Shown here: positions 17,396 through 25,608 of the stretch, piece after piece
How positions within the stretch are numbered: the first letter of the stretch is position 1
Layout: each line of letters opens with the position of its first letter
Origin: Streptomyces sp. JJ66
GTDB taxonomy: Bacteria; Actinomycetota; Actinomycetes; Streptomycetales; Streptomycetaceae
Length of the DNA stretch: 64,000 nucleotides
Reading direction: 5' to 3'
Assembly (NCBI RefSeq): GCF_019303495.1
Contig: NZ_JAEVFI010000015.1
Location: 30,434 to 94,433, forward strand
Translations under genes and position numbers: made by a program
The notes under the pieces: generated by a model
Told to the model about the DNA's origin: nothing
The model's database searches: none
Seen by the model: the letters and a program-made list of their open reading frames with translations, nothing else

Positions 17396-17483
17396 GGTAA
17401 AGGAGCGGCGCCCGCTCGCCGCCGGTGCGGCGGGTCAAAAGCCGGTCAAAGACGTTTATCCGGAGCTAACGGGTGAGGTGGCT

Positions 17484-18266
17484 ATGGTAGGGGCTCCACT
17501 GGACACCACCAGAGCCACCAGGGGAGGTGCGGCTCCACACGGCGTCCGGGGAGTGCTGAGGTACTTCCGCCGGCCGCCCACCGAGCCATCATCCGTGACC
17601 GACACCGCTGACCACCGCCAGGCCGCCGACTCCGCATCCCGCGCGACGCCCCCCGCCCGGGCCACCTTCGCCACCGATGCGGACGGCCAGGCGTGGACTC
17701 CTCCGTCCTGGGAGGAGATCGTCAGCACGCACAGTGCACGGGTGTACCGCCTCGCCTACCGGCTGACGGGCAACCAGCACGACGCGGAGGACCTGACGCA
17801 GGAGGTCTTCGTCCGCGTCTTCCGCTCCCTCTCGACGTACACCCCGGGCACGTTCGAGGGCTGGCTGCACCGGATCACCACCAACCTCTTCCTGGACATG
17901 GTGCGCCGCAAGCAGCGCATCCGGTTCGACGCGCTGGCCGACGACGCCGCCGAGCGCCTGCCCAGCCGCGAGCCGTCCCCGCAGCAGCACTTCAACGACA
18001 CCCACTTCGACGCCGACGTGCAGCAGGCGCTGGACACCCTCGCGCCCGAGTTCCGCGCGGCCGTCGTCCTGTGCGACATCGAGGGCCTGTCCTACGAGGA
18101 GATCGCCGCCACGCTCGGCGTGAAGCTCGGCACCGTGCGCAGCCGCATTCACCGGGGCCGCTCCCACCTGCGCAAGGCCCTGCAGCACCGGTCGCCCACG
18201 CGCCGTGGTGCCCGTCGCGCCACCCCCGTCACCGTGGGTGTGGCGGAGGATGGGGGCGCGGCATGA
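17484..18266 (+). CDS. ECF RNA polymerase sigma factor, orthologue of mycobacterial SigE
   Basis: 260 residues. A variable N-terminus of about 75 residues precedes region 2 ([20 protein letters not shown], then [20 protein letters not shown]) and region 4 ([20 protein letters not shown], then [18 protein letters not shown]). Gene order (methyltransferase, sigma, zinc anti-sigma, htrA, tatB) identifies it as the envelope-stress sigma called SigE in mycobacteria; Streptomyces SigE is a different gene, so no symbol is given. ATG at 17484 follows GAGGTGG. It overlaps the anti-sigma gene by 4 bases. Confidence 0.92.
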   Translation: MVGAPLDTTRATRGGAAPHGVRGVLRYFRRPPTEPSSVTDTADHRQAADSASRATPPARATFATDADGQAWTPPSWEEIVSTHSARVYRLAYRLTGNQHDAEDLTQEVFVRVFRSLSTYTPGTFEGWLHRITTNLFLDMVRRKQRIRFDALADDAAERLPSREPSPQQHFNDTHFDADVQQALDTLAPEFRAAVVLCDIEGLSYEEIAATLGVKLGTVRSRIHRGRSHLRKALQHRSPTRRGARRATPVTVGVAEDGGAA

Positions 18267-19108
18267 GCGGAGCCCTGCGGCCCACCGCGGCCGAGCAGCA
18301 CCTAGGGGACCGGCTCGCCGCGCTCATCGACGGCGAGCTGAACCACGACGCCCGCGAACGCGTGCTGGCCCACCTGGCGACATGCCACAGCTGCAAGGCC
18401 GAGGCGGACGCCCAGCGCCGGGTCAAGAGCGTCTTCGCCGACACCGCGCCCCCCGCGCCCTCCGAGGGCCTGCTCGCCCGGCTCCAGGGCCTGCCCGTCA
18501 CCGCGCAGGACACGGACCGGCGCGGCGACGATGACGGCCCGCGCTCCCCGCTGGCCTTCGACTACCTCTCCGGTGCCACCCCGCCGGGCGACCGCCTGCG
18601 CCCGTACAGCGGCTTCCGGGTGCACCGGCTCGACGCCGACCGCGCGGCCGGGCGGGAAGCCGAGCGCGGGTCCGTGGTACGCGGGCGGCGCCGGTTCGCC
18701 TTCGCCGCGGCGGGCGCGTTCTCGCTGGCCGCCGTGACCCTCGGCGGCGCGCTGGGCAGCCAGGCGCCGACGGGTCAGTCGGCCTCGTCCCCGGGCCCGG
18801 GGACCGCACCGCCACGGCCGACAGCGGGCGTGGAGCGTCCGGCCGAGCGCCGGGAGTTCGCCGGACAGACCGCCTCACCCACCCGCCGTGGCACGCACAG
18901 CCGTTTCGCCCCGAGCGGCCCGACGGCCGCCCCCGGCATCGCCGCGCGGTCCGCTCCCGGCATGGGGCTGCCCTACCGCCCGGCGGTCGCCCACGCGCCC
19001 GGGGTGCCGTTCACACCGGTGCCGCCCCCGTCCCTGCGCACCACGTCCGCCCAGCGCCCCTCACCCGCTCCGGGCACGACGCCGATGGCCGTCTCACAGC
19101 GTCCCTGA
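18263..19108 (+). CDS. Zinc-binding anti-sigma factor (RseA-like, ZAS family)
   Basis: 281 residues. The ZAS motif H-x3-C-x2-C (HLATCHSC) lies near residues 37-44 within an N-terminal helical domain that would hold the sigma factor. A single membrane helix follows near 154-175 and a long Pro/Ser/Ala-rich extracytoplasmic tail. It is expected to bind the upstream sigma and release it on stress. The ATGA overlap couples translation, giving near-equal amounts. In relatives htrA follows directly; here an insertion sequence lies between. Confidence 0.9.
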   Translation: MSGALRPTAAEQHLGDRLAALIDGELNHDARERVLAHLATCHSCKAEADAQRRVKSVFADTAPPAPSEGLLARLQGLPVTAQDTDRRGDDDGPRSPLAFDYLSGATPPGDRLRPYSGFRVHRLDADRAAGREAERGSVVRGRRRFAFAAAGAFSLAAVTLGGALGSQAPTGQSASSPGPGTAPPRPTAGVERPAERREFAGQTASPTRRGTHSRFAPSGPTAAPGIAARSAPGMGLPYRPAVAHAPGVPFTPVPPPSLRTTSAQRPSPAPGTTPMAVSQRP

Positions 19109-19164
19109 GCCAGGCACGCTGCGCCCCCGCTGCCGTACCTGGTTCAACATGATCTGGCAAGGAA

Positions 19165-19187
19165 TCCCGGCCCTTTAGGGCTCGGGA
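19165..19187. repeat. Left-end subterminal hairpin of the IS
   Basis: TCCCG-GCCC with loop TTTA and GGGC-T-CGGGA: a 9-bp stem with one bulged T, the shape recognised by IS200/IS605 TnpA at the left end. Confidence 0.75.
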
Positions 19188-19251
19188 GGAATTGCTTCCT
19201 TGTGCCGGAGGCGTGGAGTGCCGGAGTTCTCTGCGCCTTCGTCTGTGCCGG

Positions 19252-19680
19252 TCAGTCGGGCCGCTTCTGGTTTTCGATGTATTCCTTGACCACGGCGAGT
19301 GGGGCGCCGCCAGCGGAGGCCGCGAAGTAGGACGGCGACCAGAAGTGCTCACCCCACAGGTACCTCTTGATGTGGTCGGTGTACTCCTTGCGCAGGTAGT
19401 GCGCGGAGACGCCCTTGAGGGAACCGACCAGGGCGGACAGCTTGACCTGGGGCGGGTAGTGGATGAGCAGGTGGACGTGGTCGCGTTCGCCGTTGAACTC
19501 GCGCAGCTCGGCGTTCGCCTTGGCGCACACCTCTCGCATGATCTCTTCGCATCTGGTCAGGATGTCGTCGGTGAAGACGCCGCGCCGGTACTTCGGGACG
19601 AAGACCAGGTGTGCGTGCAGGGTGTAGACGACGCTGCGGCCCCTACGGATATCAGGGTTTGGCTCCCATCTCGGTGACAT
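19252..19680 (-). CDS. tnpA: IS200/IS605 TnpA, Y1 HUH transposase
   Basis: 142 residues, the usual size. The HUH motif is in RDHVHLLIHYPP (His near residues 67 and 69) and the catalytic tyrosine in FWSPSYFAASAGG near residue 117. Such enzymes act as dimers on single-stranded DNA, cutting at the end hairpins and joining ends without target duplication. The frame is open and intact, so the element may be mobile. ATG at 19680 is preferred; a GTG six bases upstream is possible. Divergent from tnpB with only 15 bases between starts. Confidence 0.92.
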   Translation of the reverse strand: MSPRWEPNPDIRRGRSVVYTLHAHLVFVPKYRRGVFTDDILTRCEEIMREVCAKANAELREFNGERDHVHLLIHYPPQVKLSALVGSLKGVSAHYLRKEYTDHIKRYLWGEHFWSPSYFAASAGGAPLAVVKEYIENQKRPD

Positions 19681-19695
19681 AGACACGATGCTAAG

Positions 19696-20862
19696 ATGAT
19701 CAGCGTGAAGGTCGTCGTCCAGGTCAAGCTGACGCCGTCGCCCGAGATGGCCACGGCGCTCGAAGCGACCCTGCACGCGGCCAACGACGCAGCGAACTGG
19801 CTGTCCGCCGAAGCGCACCAGCGTGGCGAGTTCTCCCGCAAAGCGTTGCAGGGCTTCGCCTACCACGACCTCAAGGCGCGGGGCCTGTCGGCTCAGCCCG
19901 CGCTGCACGTACTGCGCAAGGTCGCCGACGCCTACACCACCCTGCGGGCGAACATCCGGAATGGAAACTTGGGCAAGCCGGGCAGCAAGCGTCGGACCAA
20001 GGCCGAGTTTAAGCCGATCGTCTTCCGGCCGAACGCAGCGCAGCCGTACGACGATCGCTGTCTCAGTTGGCAGACGGACGAACAGACCGTGTCCATCTGG
20101 ACCACGTCCGGGCGTATCCGGGGCGTGCGGTTCGCCTGCTCCGGGCAGGCTCGCAAGCTGCTGGCCGAGTACCGCAAGGGCGAGTCTGATCTCGTCCACC
20201 GGGACGGCATGTGGTTCCTGACCGCCACGTGCGAGGTACCCCAGGCCGCCCACTACGAGCCGACCGATTTCCTCGGAGTGGACCTCGGCATCGTCAACAT
20301 CGCCACCACCTCCGACGGGAAGATCCACGCCGGACGCGAGCTGAACCGGTACCGCAAGCGGCAGCTGGCCCTGCGGGCCAAGCTCCAGAAGAAGGGCACC
20401 AAGTCCGCTAAGCGGCTCCTCAAACGGCAGCGCCGCAAGGAACAGCGCAAGGCGACCCTGGCCAACCACATCATCTCTAAGCGCATCGTGACCGAGGCTG
20501 AACGCACCGGGCGCGGAATCGGCATGGAAGACCTTGCCGGTATTCGCCAACGGGTACGGCTTCGCAAGCCCCAACGGGTCGCGCTGCACTCCTGGGCCTT
20601 CGCCCAGCTCGGACAGTTCGTGGACTACAAGGCGCGCCGCGCCGGAGTCCCCGTCCTGTTCGTTGACCCCGCATACACCTCCCGCATGTGCGCGGAGTGC
20701 GGGCACACGGACAAGCTGAACCGTGTCTCTCGGGGACGGTTCGCGTGCCGGTCGTGCGGATTCGTTGATCACGCCGACCGCAATGCCTCCCGCAACATCC
20801 GCGCACGAGCGCGGAAGATCTGGCGAAGCGGGGCGGAGTCACACGCCCCTGCACCCGCCTAG
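19696..20862 (+). CDS. tnpB: TnpB, RNA-guided RuvC-like nuclease of the IS605 group
   Basis: 388 residues, close to the normal length. The RuvC residues are present: Asp in GVDLGIVN (about 196), Glu in GMEDLAGI (about 277) and Asp in DHADRNASRN (about 360). A zinc finger with CAECG and CRSCG lies between the last two. A basic, helix-rich N-terminal half resembles the OrfB helix-turn-helix region. TnpB proteins cut DNA guided by an RNA from the right end of their element, which aids element retention. All key residues look intact. Confidence 0.93.
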   Translation: MISVKVVVQVKLTPSPEMATALEATLHAANDAANWLSAEAHQRGEFSRKALQGFAYHDLKARGLSAQPALHVLRKVADAYTTLRANIRNGNLGKPGSKRRTKAEFKPIVFRPNAAQPYDDRCLSWQTDEQTVSIWTTSGRIRGVRFACSGQARKLLAEYRKGESDLVHRDGMWFLTATCEVPQAAHYEPTDFLGVDLGIVNIATTSDGKIHAGRELNRYRKRQLALRAKLQKKGTKSAKRLLKRQRRKEQRKATLANHIISKRIVTEAERTGRGIGMEDLAGIRQRVRLRKPQRVALHSWAFAQLGQFVDYKARRAGVPVLFVDPAYTSRMCAECGHTDKLNRVSRGRFACRSCGFVDHADRNASRNIRARARKIWRSGAESHAPAPA

Positions 20863-20961
20863 GGTGCTGGACGGAGGAGACCACCCGGCAGCCAGTCAGG
20901 CTCTACCTCCAAGCCTGGCCCTCTAGGGCCGGGTAGTTGACTGCAGGGCCTGGTCGCGGGC
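20780..20961 (+). ncRNA. Predicted right-end (omega) RNA of TnpB
   Basis: In this family the guide RNA scaffold overlaps the 3' end of tnpB, runs to the right element boundary, and continues into flanking DNA as guide. Here that would be roughly 20780-20941 for the scaffold and 20942-20961 for the guide (TGCAGGGCCTGGTCGCGGGC). The right-end hairpin is inside it. The 5' limit is a guess; the RNA itself is inferred from family knowledge. Confidence 0.45.
20914..20932. repeat. Right-end subterminal hairpin of the IS
   Basis: CC-T-GGCCC with loop TCTA and GGGCC-GG: a 7-bp stem with one bulged T, parallel in design to the left-end hairpin and 9 bases before the proposed cleavage point after TTGAC. 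Confidence 0.75.
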
Positions 20962-21048
20962 TCGGCGCTGGTTCCCAGCCCCGGACGCGGCCGCAAGGCA
21001 GTGGGACGGCAGCGGGGGCTGCCGCACGAGTGCGAGTGTGGGGATGAC

Positions 21049-22707
21049 ATGGACGAGGCCGAGCCCACGGCGAGCGGTACGCAACGGGAGTGGTGGAGCC
21101 GCCCGGGCCCGCCGCCCGGTCCGCAGGCGGCGTCCACGCCGCCCCCGGCGCGGTCTGCCGAGGCTGCGCAGCCCTCCGCGCCGCTGCACGGGGAGGACGT
21201 GTACGCCACTCCGCCCTACGGCGACCCGGGCCCCTGGTCCCCGGCGCCGCCCGTCCAGCACCCCGGCGGTACGCCCGCCTCCGGCACCCCGGCCCCGGGT
21301 ACCTCAGCACCGGAGCCGGCGGGGTCCGCGACCCCGGCCGCGCCGACGAGCGCCCCCCGGCCGGGCGCAGCCCAGCCCAGCGCTCCGCAGCCGGGCTTGC
21401 CCCAGCCGGGTCCGCCCCAGCCGGGTCCGCCCCAGGCGGCCGGGCCGCCGTCGGCCTACGCCGTGCCCCCGGTCCCGGCGCCCGCCCCGGCCCCGGTGGC
21501 TGGGCCCGCCGCCCCGTCCACCCTGGCCGAGGCCCCGCCCTCCGCCTCCTGGAGCGGTTACGACCCCTGGGCGCAGCCCCAGCCCGTGGCCCCGGCCGCC
21601 TCCGGTGGGCAGCGCAAGGGGCCGCGTCCCGGGCGTCTGCTCGCCGCCGCCCTGGTGCTCGCGCTGATCGCCGGACTCGGCGGCGGCCTGCTGGGCGCCT
21701 ACCTCGAACGCCAGGGCCTCTTCGGCACCGTGACGTTGCCACAGGCGTCCGGGGAGGAGCTCCAGCGGCCCGCTGGCAGTGTCGCCGGGATCGCGGACGC
21801 CACCCTCCCCGGCGTCGTGACCCTGCACGTGCAGGGCCCTGCCGAGTCGGGCACCGGTACCGGCTTCGTGCTGGACGACAAGGGGCACATCCTCACCAAC
21901 GACCACGTGGTGGCACCGGCCCGGGAGGACGGCCGCATACAGGTCACCTTCCACAGCGGTGAGACGGCCGCCGCCACCCTCGTGGGCGGCGACACCGGCT
22001 ACGACCTGGCCGTGGTGAAGGTGGACGGCGTGGTGAACCTCAATCCGCTGCCGCTGGGCGACTCCGACCCGGTGAAGGTCGGTGACCCGGTGGTGGCCAT
22101 CGGCGCCCCGTTCGACCTCGCGGGCACCGTCACCTCCGGAATCATCAGCGCCAAGGAGCGCCCCATCGTCGCCGGGGGCCAGAACAGCGCGAGCGACGTC
22201 AGCTACGTCAACGCGCTGCAGACCGACGCCGCGATCAACCCGGGCAACTCCGGCGGACCCCTCGTGGACGCCGAGGGCCGCGTGATCGGGGTCAACTCCG
22301 CCATCCGCTCGGCCGGTGGTTCGCCCGACAGCCAGGGCGGCTCCATCGGCCTGGGCTTCGCTATCCCGGTCAACCAGGCCAAGCGTGTCGCCGAGGAACT
22401 GATCAACACTGGCCGGGCGACGCACCCGGTGATCGGCGTCCGCGTGGACATGACGTACGCCGGTAACGGCGCCCGCATCGGTTCGTCCGAGGGCGAGGAG
22501 CCCGGCGTCGTACCCGGCGGCCCGGCCGACGACGCCGGGCTGCGCGACGGCGATGTGGTCACGGCGGTGGACGGCGAGGCCGTCCGCAACGGCGAAGAGC
22601 TGATCGTCAGAATCCGCAGCCACCGCCCCGGCGATGTCCTCGACCTGACGATCGAGCGCGACGGCAGCGAACGCACCCTCGCGGTCACCCTGGGTTCGGC
22701 GAGCTGA
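21049..22707 (+). CDS. htrA: HtrA/DegP-type membrane-anchored serine protease with PDZ domain
   Basis: 552 residues. A Pro/Ala-rich cytoplasmic region (about 1-185) precedes one membrane helix (about 192-215). The trypsin-like domain outside the membrane has the triad His in TNDHVV, Asp in GYDLAVVKV and Ser in NPGNSGGPL. One PDZ domain ends the protein. It degrades or refolds misfolded envelope proteins and is the usual partner of the adjacent sigma/anti-sigma pair. ATG at 21049 follows GGGGA; an in-frame GTG at 21001 is less likely. The IS has separated it from the sigma operon; a 7-bp hairpin (21007-21024) lies in its leader. Confidence 0.93.
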   Translation: MDEAEPTASGTQREWWSRPGPPPGPQAASTPPPARSAEAAQPSAPLHGEDVYATPPYGDPGPWSPAPPVQHPGGTPASGTPAPGTSAPEPAGSATPAAPTSAPRPGAAQPSAPQPGLPQPGPPQPGPPQAAGPPSAYAVPPVPAPAPAPVAGPAAPSTLAEAPPSASWSGYDPWAQPQPVAPAASGGQRKGPRPGRLLAAALVLALIAGLGGGLLGAYLERQGLFGTVTLPQASGEELQRPAGSVAGIADATLPGVVTLHVQGPAESGTGTGFVLDDKGHILTNDHVVAPAREDGRIQVTFHSGETAAATLVGGDTGYDLAVVKVDGVVNLNPLPLGDSDPVKVGDPVVAIGAPFDLAGTVTSGIISAKERPIVAGGQNSASDVSYVNALQTDAAINPGNSGGPLVDAEGRVIGVNSAIRSAGGSPDSQGGSIGLGFAIPVNQAKRVAEELINTGRATHPVIGVRVDMTYAGNGARIGSSEGEEPGVVPGGPADDAGLRDGDVVTAVDGEAVRNGEELIVRIRSHRPGDVLDLTIERDGSERTLAVTLGSAS

Positions 22708-22847
22708 CGCGCGCCCCGCGCCCAAGGCCCCGGCGGACACCCAGCCACCGCACCGGCTCCCGGTGCGCCGCTTTGGGCGGGTACCGTTGCGGCAGGTCGG
22801 TGATGTCTTCCCGGCGCGGGGAGCGGTCAGCTAAGGAGCGCGGCACG

Positions 22848-23315
22848 GTGTTCATGGACATGGGGCCACTTGAGTTCGCGGTGCTGTTCATCCTCGCGGT
22901 GCTGCTCTTCGGCCCCGACAAGCTGCCGAAGCTGATCCAGGACGTCGCCGGGTTCGTCCGCAAGATCCGGCAGTTCTCGGACAGCGCGCGCGACGACATC
23001 CGCAACGAGCTGGGCCCGGACTACCAGGACTTCGAGTTCCAGGACCTGCACCCCAAGCGGTTCGCGCAGAAACACCTGATGGGCGACGGTGACGCGCTCG
23101 GGCTGGGGGAGCTCCGCAATGACCTGGACGTGCGCGAGGACCTGCGCCGGTTCGACCTGCGCAAGGAACTGTCGGAGGTTGCCGACGCGGTGAACGGTCG
23201 GGACACTCCCGGGCCCGTGGCGGCGGACGGCGCCAGCGGCACGCCCGATCTGCTGCGGAAGAAGGACACCACGGCCGCCGGTGAGCGTCCGCCCTTCGAC
23301 GCCGACGCCACCTGA
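22848..23315 (+). CDS. tatB: Twin-arginine translocase subunit TatB
   Basis: 155 residues. An N-terminal helix (about 5-21) is followed by the FGPDKLP hinge and an amphipathic helix, then a long charged cytoplasmic tail, as expected for TatB, which binds Tat signal peptides with TatC. The GTG at 22848 is set by AAGGAG at 22833-22838; an upstream ATG at 22773 lacks support. It follows htrA by 140 bases, an order also seen in mycobacteria. Confidence 0.9.
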   Translation: MFMDMGPLEFAVLFILAVLLFGPDKLPKLIQDVAGFVRKIRQFSDSARDDIRNELGPDYQDFEFQDLHPKRFAQKHLMGDGDALGLGELRNDLDVREDLRRFDLRKELSEVADAVNGRDTPGPVAADGASGTPDLLRKKDTTAAGERPPFDADAT

Positions 23316-23483
23316 CCCCCCCACCGCGCTCGCCCACCGCGCCGCAATCGCTCGCACTCCGCGCCCTCCGCACCGCGCCCGCCCCGTCCGCACCGCCTCG
23401 CGTCCGGCCCGGGATCATCCGCTCACGGCCCGTACCACGGAGCACACCGGCCCGACATGCAGGGGTGAAAGCGGATTCATCAC

Positions 23484-23510
23484 CTGATCAACTGATCCCC
23501 TGATCTGATA
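23484..23510. promoter_or_regulatory. Phased CTGATC direct repeats upstream of a hypothetical gene
   Basis: CTGATC occurs at 23484, 23492 and 23500, exactly 8 bases apart, followed by CTGATA at 23505. The cluster lies about 80 bases before the next gene in an otherwise plain gap (23316-23589). It could be an operator; no known regulator is recognised. Confidence 0.35.
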
Positions 23511-23589
23511 CGGGGCGTCTCAGTAGTTATCCTCCCTGTGTCCGGGGCAGGAGTAGCCCGGGTGTCACCGGCGAGGAGGCTTCAGGCAC

Positions 23590-24261
23590 ATGGAGAGCAC
23601 CAGACGGGCGGCACAGGCACCGGCGTTCGCCCCCGCCCCGTCCGTCGCGCAGCGCAATGTCGAGGGCTACCTCATGGCCGCCTTCCCCTGGTACGGCCTG
23701 GACGAGGCATACGCGGGTCCGCGCTGGCTGATGCAGGTCGGCACCGCGGCGGACGGCACCGTCGAGCACGGTGCCACCGGGCACGGCGAGCAGCCCTCGC
23801 TGCGGCTGGAGGCCGACCCGCATGACCAGCGGTTCGCCGTGGTCGTCACCGTCGCCAGCCGCCCGAAGCGGCAGAGCGCGGACGGCACCGGCACGCTGGA
23901 GGCCACGTCCGTCTCCTCGGCGGCCTGGCTGGCCGGTTCCGGCCTGCTGTCGTGCACCTGGCCCACGCACATGGAGCGCTCCCTGCGCCAGGACTGGCTG
24001 GACCAGCAGTCAGCCATCGCCTGGGACCTGGCCGACCACCTCGGTGAGGAGGGCTGGTCGAGCCTCACCCTCCCGGTGGACGGCGTGCCCACCCCGTTCC
24101 ACTACCGCGACTCCGCGTACGGCTGGGTCCTCGCCGGAACCACTGGCAACGACGTGCACCTGGGCTGCTACGGGCGCGGGCTGAGCGCCTACGGGCTCGG
24201 GTTCAGCGTGATCGACGACCTGACGGCGTACGCCGGGCAAACCGATCCCGCCCCGCACTGA
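23590..24261 (+). CDS. Conserved hypothetical protein
   Basis: 223 residues, soluble, with no signal peptide or membrane helix. The sequence is rich in W, Y and H (for example MAAFPWYGLDEAYAGPRW and PFHYRDSAYGWVLAG) and alternates strand-like segments, suggesting a compact beta-rich fold. I do not recognise the family. GAGGAGG at 23572-23578 supports the ATG. It is convergent with mrp. Confidence 0.75.
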   Translation: MESTRRAAQAPAFAPAPSVAQRNVEGYLMAAFPWYGLDEAYAGPRWLMQVGTAADGTVEHGATGHGEQPSLRLEADPHDQRFAVVVTVASRPKRQSADGTGTLEATSVSSAAWLAGSGLLSCTWPTHMERSLRQDWLDQQSAIAWDLADHLGEEGWSSLTLPVDGVPTPFHYRDSAYGWVLAGTTGNDVHLGCYGRGLSAYGLGFSVIDDLTAYAGQTDPAPH

Positions 24262-24300
24262 CCCACGGTGCCACCCGCGCGAGGAGGCAGCGGGGCGGCG

Positions 24301-24321
24301 CGGGCCGAACCCGGCGGCCCG
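24301..24321. terminator. Short hairpin between convergent hypothetical gene and mrp
   Basis: CGGGCCG (24301-24307) pairs with CGGCCCG (24315-24321) in the 66-base gap between two stops. Confidence 0.45.
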
Positions 24322-24327
24322 GCGGCT

Positions 24328-25485
24328 TCAGAACTTGTTGCGCGGCGTGATGCCCAGCGACATGCCGGACAGCCCGCGCTGGCGGCCGCCGAGCTTGCCC
24401 GCGACCGAGCGGATCGCGGCGCCAGCGGGGGAGTCGGGGTCGGTCAGCACGACCGGCTTGCCTTCGTCACCGCCCTCGCGCAGCCGCACGTCGATCGGGA
24501 TGGAGCCGAGCACCGGCACGTGGGTGCCCGTGGTGCGGGACAGCCCGTCCGCGACGCGCTGGCCGCCGCCGGTGCCGAAGACGTCCACCATCTCGTCGCA
24601 GTGCGGGCACGGCAGCCCGGACATGTTCTCCACCACGCCCACGATCTTCTGGTGCGTCTGCACCGCGATGGACCCGGCGCGCTCGGCGACCTCGGCCGCC
24701 GCCTGCTGCGGCGTCGTGACGACCAGGATCTCCGCGCCCGGGATCAGCTGGGCCACCGAAATCGCGATGTCACCGGTGCCCGGGGGCAGGTCGAGCAGCA
24801 GCACGTCCAGATCGCCCCAGTAGACATCCGCGAGGAACTGCTGCAGGGCGCGGTGCAGCATCGGTCCGCGCCACACCACGGGTGCGTTGCCCGGGGTGAA
24901 CATGCCGATGGAGATCACCTTCACGCCGTTCGCCGACGGCGGCATGATCATGTCCTCGACCTGTGTCGGACGCCCCTGGGCGCCCAGCATGCGCGGCACG
25001 GAGTGCCCGTAGATGTCGGCGTCCACCACGCCGACCTTCAGCCCGTCCGCCGCCATCGCGGCAGCCAGGTTCACCGTCACCGACGACTTGCCGACGCCGC
25101 CCTTGCCGGACGCCACGCAGTACACGCGGGTCAGCGAGTTCGGCTGCGCGAAGGGCACCTCACGCTCGGCCTGGCCACCGCGCAGCGTGCTGGCCAGTTC
25201 GCGGCGCTGCTCGTCGCTCATCACATCCAGCTCGACCTCGACGCCGGTGACGCCCGCGACGCCGCGCACGGCCTCGCTCACCCGCGAGACGATCGTCTCG
25301 CGCATCGGACAGCCGGAGACCGTGAGGTAGACGGCGACGGCCACCGAACCGTCCGCCGCGATCTCGACCGACTTCACCATGCCCAGGTCGGTGATCGGGC
25401 GGTTGATCTCCGGGTCGTTCACCGTCGCGAGCGCGGCGCGCACCGCCTCGTCGGTGGGAGCCGGTCCGTACGTGTCGGTAGCCAT
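24328..25485 (-). CDS. mrp: Mrp/ApbC family iron-sulfur cluster carrier ATPase
   Basis: 385 residues: an N-terminal DUF59/MIP18 domain (about 10-90) then a P-loop ATPase with the deviant Walker A SGKGGVGKSSV near 118-128, DADIYGHSVP, LLLDLPPGTGD, and the cluster-binding CPHC motif near residue 285. It binds and delivers Fe-S clusters in the cytoplasm. ATG at 25485 is preceded by TACCAT 6 bases upstream and no Shine-Dalgarno, suggesting a leaderless transcript. The position after the tatB block is conserved with mycobacteria. Confidence 0.93.
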   Translation of the reverse strand: MATDTYGPAPTDEAVRAALATVNDPEINRPITDLGMVKSVEIAADGSVAVAVYLTVSGCPMRETIVSRVSEAVRGVAGVTGVEVELDVMSDEQRRELASTLRGGQAEREVPFAQPNSLTRVYCVASGKGGVGKSSVTVNLAAAMAADGLKVGVVDADIYGHSVPRMLGAQGRPTQVEDMIMPPSANGVKVISIGMFTPGNAPVVWRGPMLHRALQQFLADVYWGDLDVLLLDLPPGTGDIAISVAQLIPGAEILVVTTPQQAAAEVAERAGSIAVQTHQKIVGVVENMSGLPCPHCDEMVDVFGTGGGQRVADGLSRTTGTHVPVLGSIPIDVRLREGGDEGKPVVLTDPDSPAGAAIRSVAGKLGGRQRGLSGMSLGITPRNKF

Positions 25486-25608
25486 ACGACGATGGTACGG
25501 CGCCCGCTGTGCTCCCTTCACGGGGCTTGCCCGCCTTCCCCCTCGGGGCGGGGACACGGCAGGGGTAGGGTGCGGTTGCCCACCCCCCACACAGCGGAGG
25601 AAGCCGAC

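Larger units (their letters stand above)
19153..20941. mobile_element. IS200/IS605-family insertion sequence (tnpA and tnpB, divergent)
   Basis: About 1.8 kb with divergently oriented Y1 transposase and TnpB genes, flanked by subterminal imperfect hairpins rather than terminal inverted repeats, as expected of this family. The right boundary is placed after TTGAC (20937-20941), a pentamer like that at the right cleavage site of ISDra2. The left boundary is less certain: ATGAT at 19148-19152 is the best candidate for the target pentamer. The element lies in the gap between the anti-sigma gene and htrA and interrupts no reading frame. Its codon use is less GC-biased than that of its neighbours. 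Confidence 0.85.

Noticed and set aside
17394..17483. TTG start at 17394 for the sigma factor
   Set aside because: The TTG lies in the ECF promoter -10 itself, so it could not be in the autoregulated transcript; ATG 17484 has a good Shine-Dalgarno.
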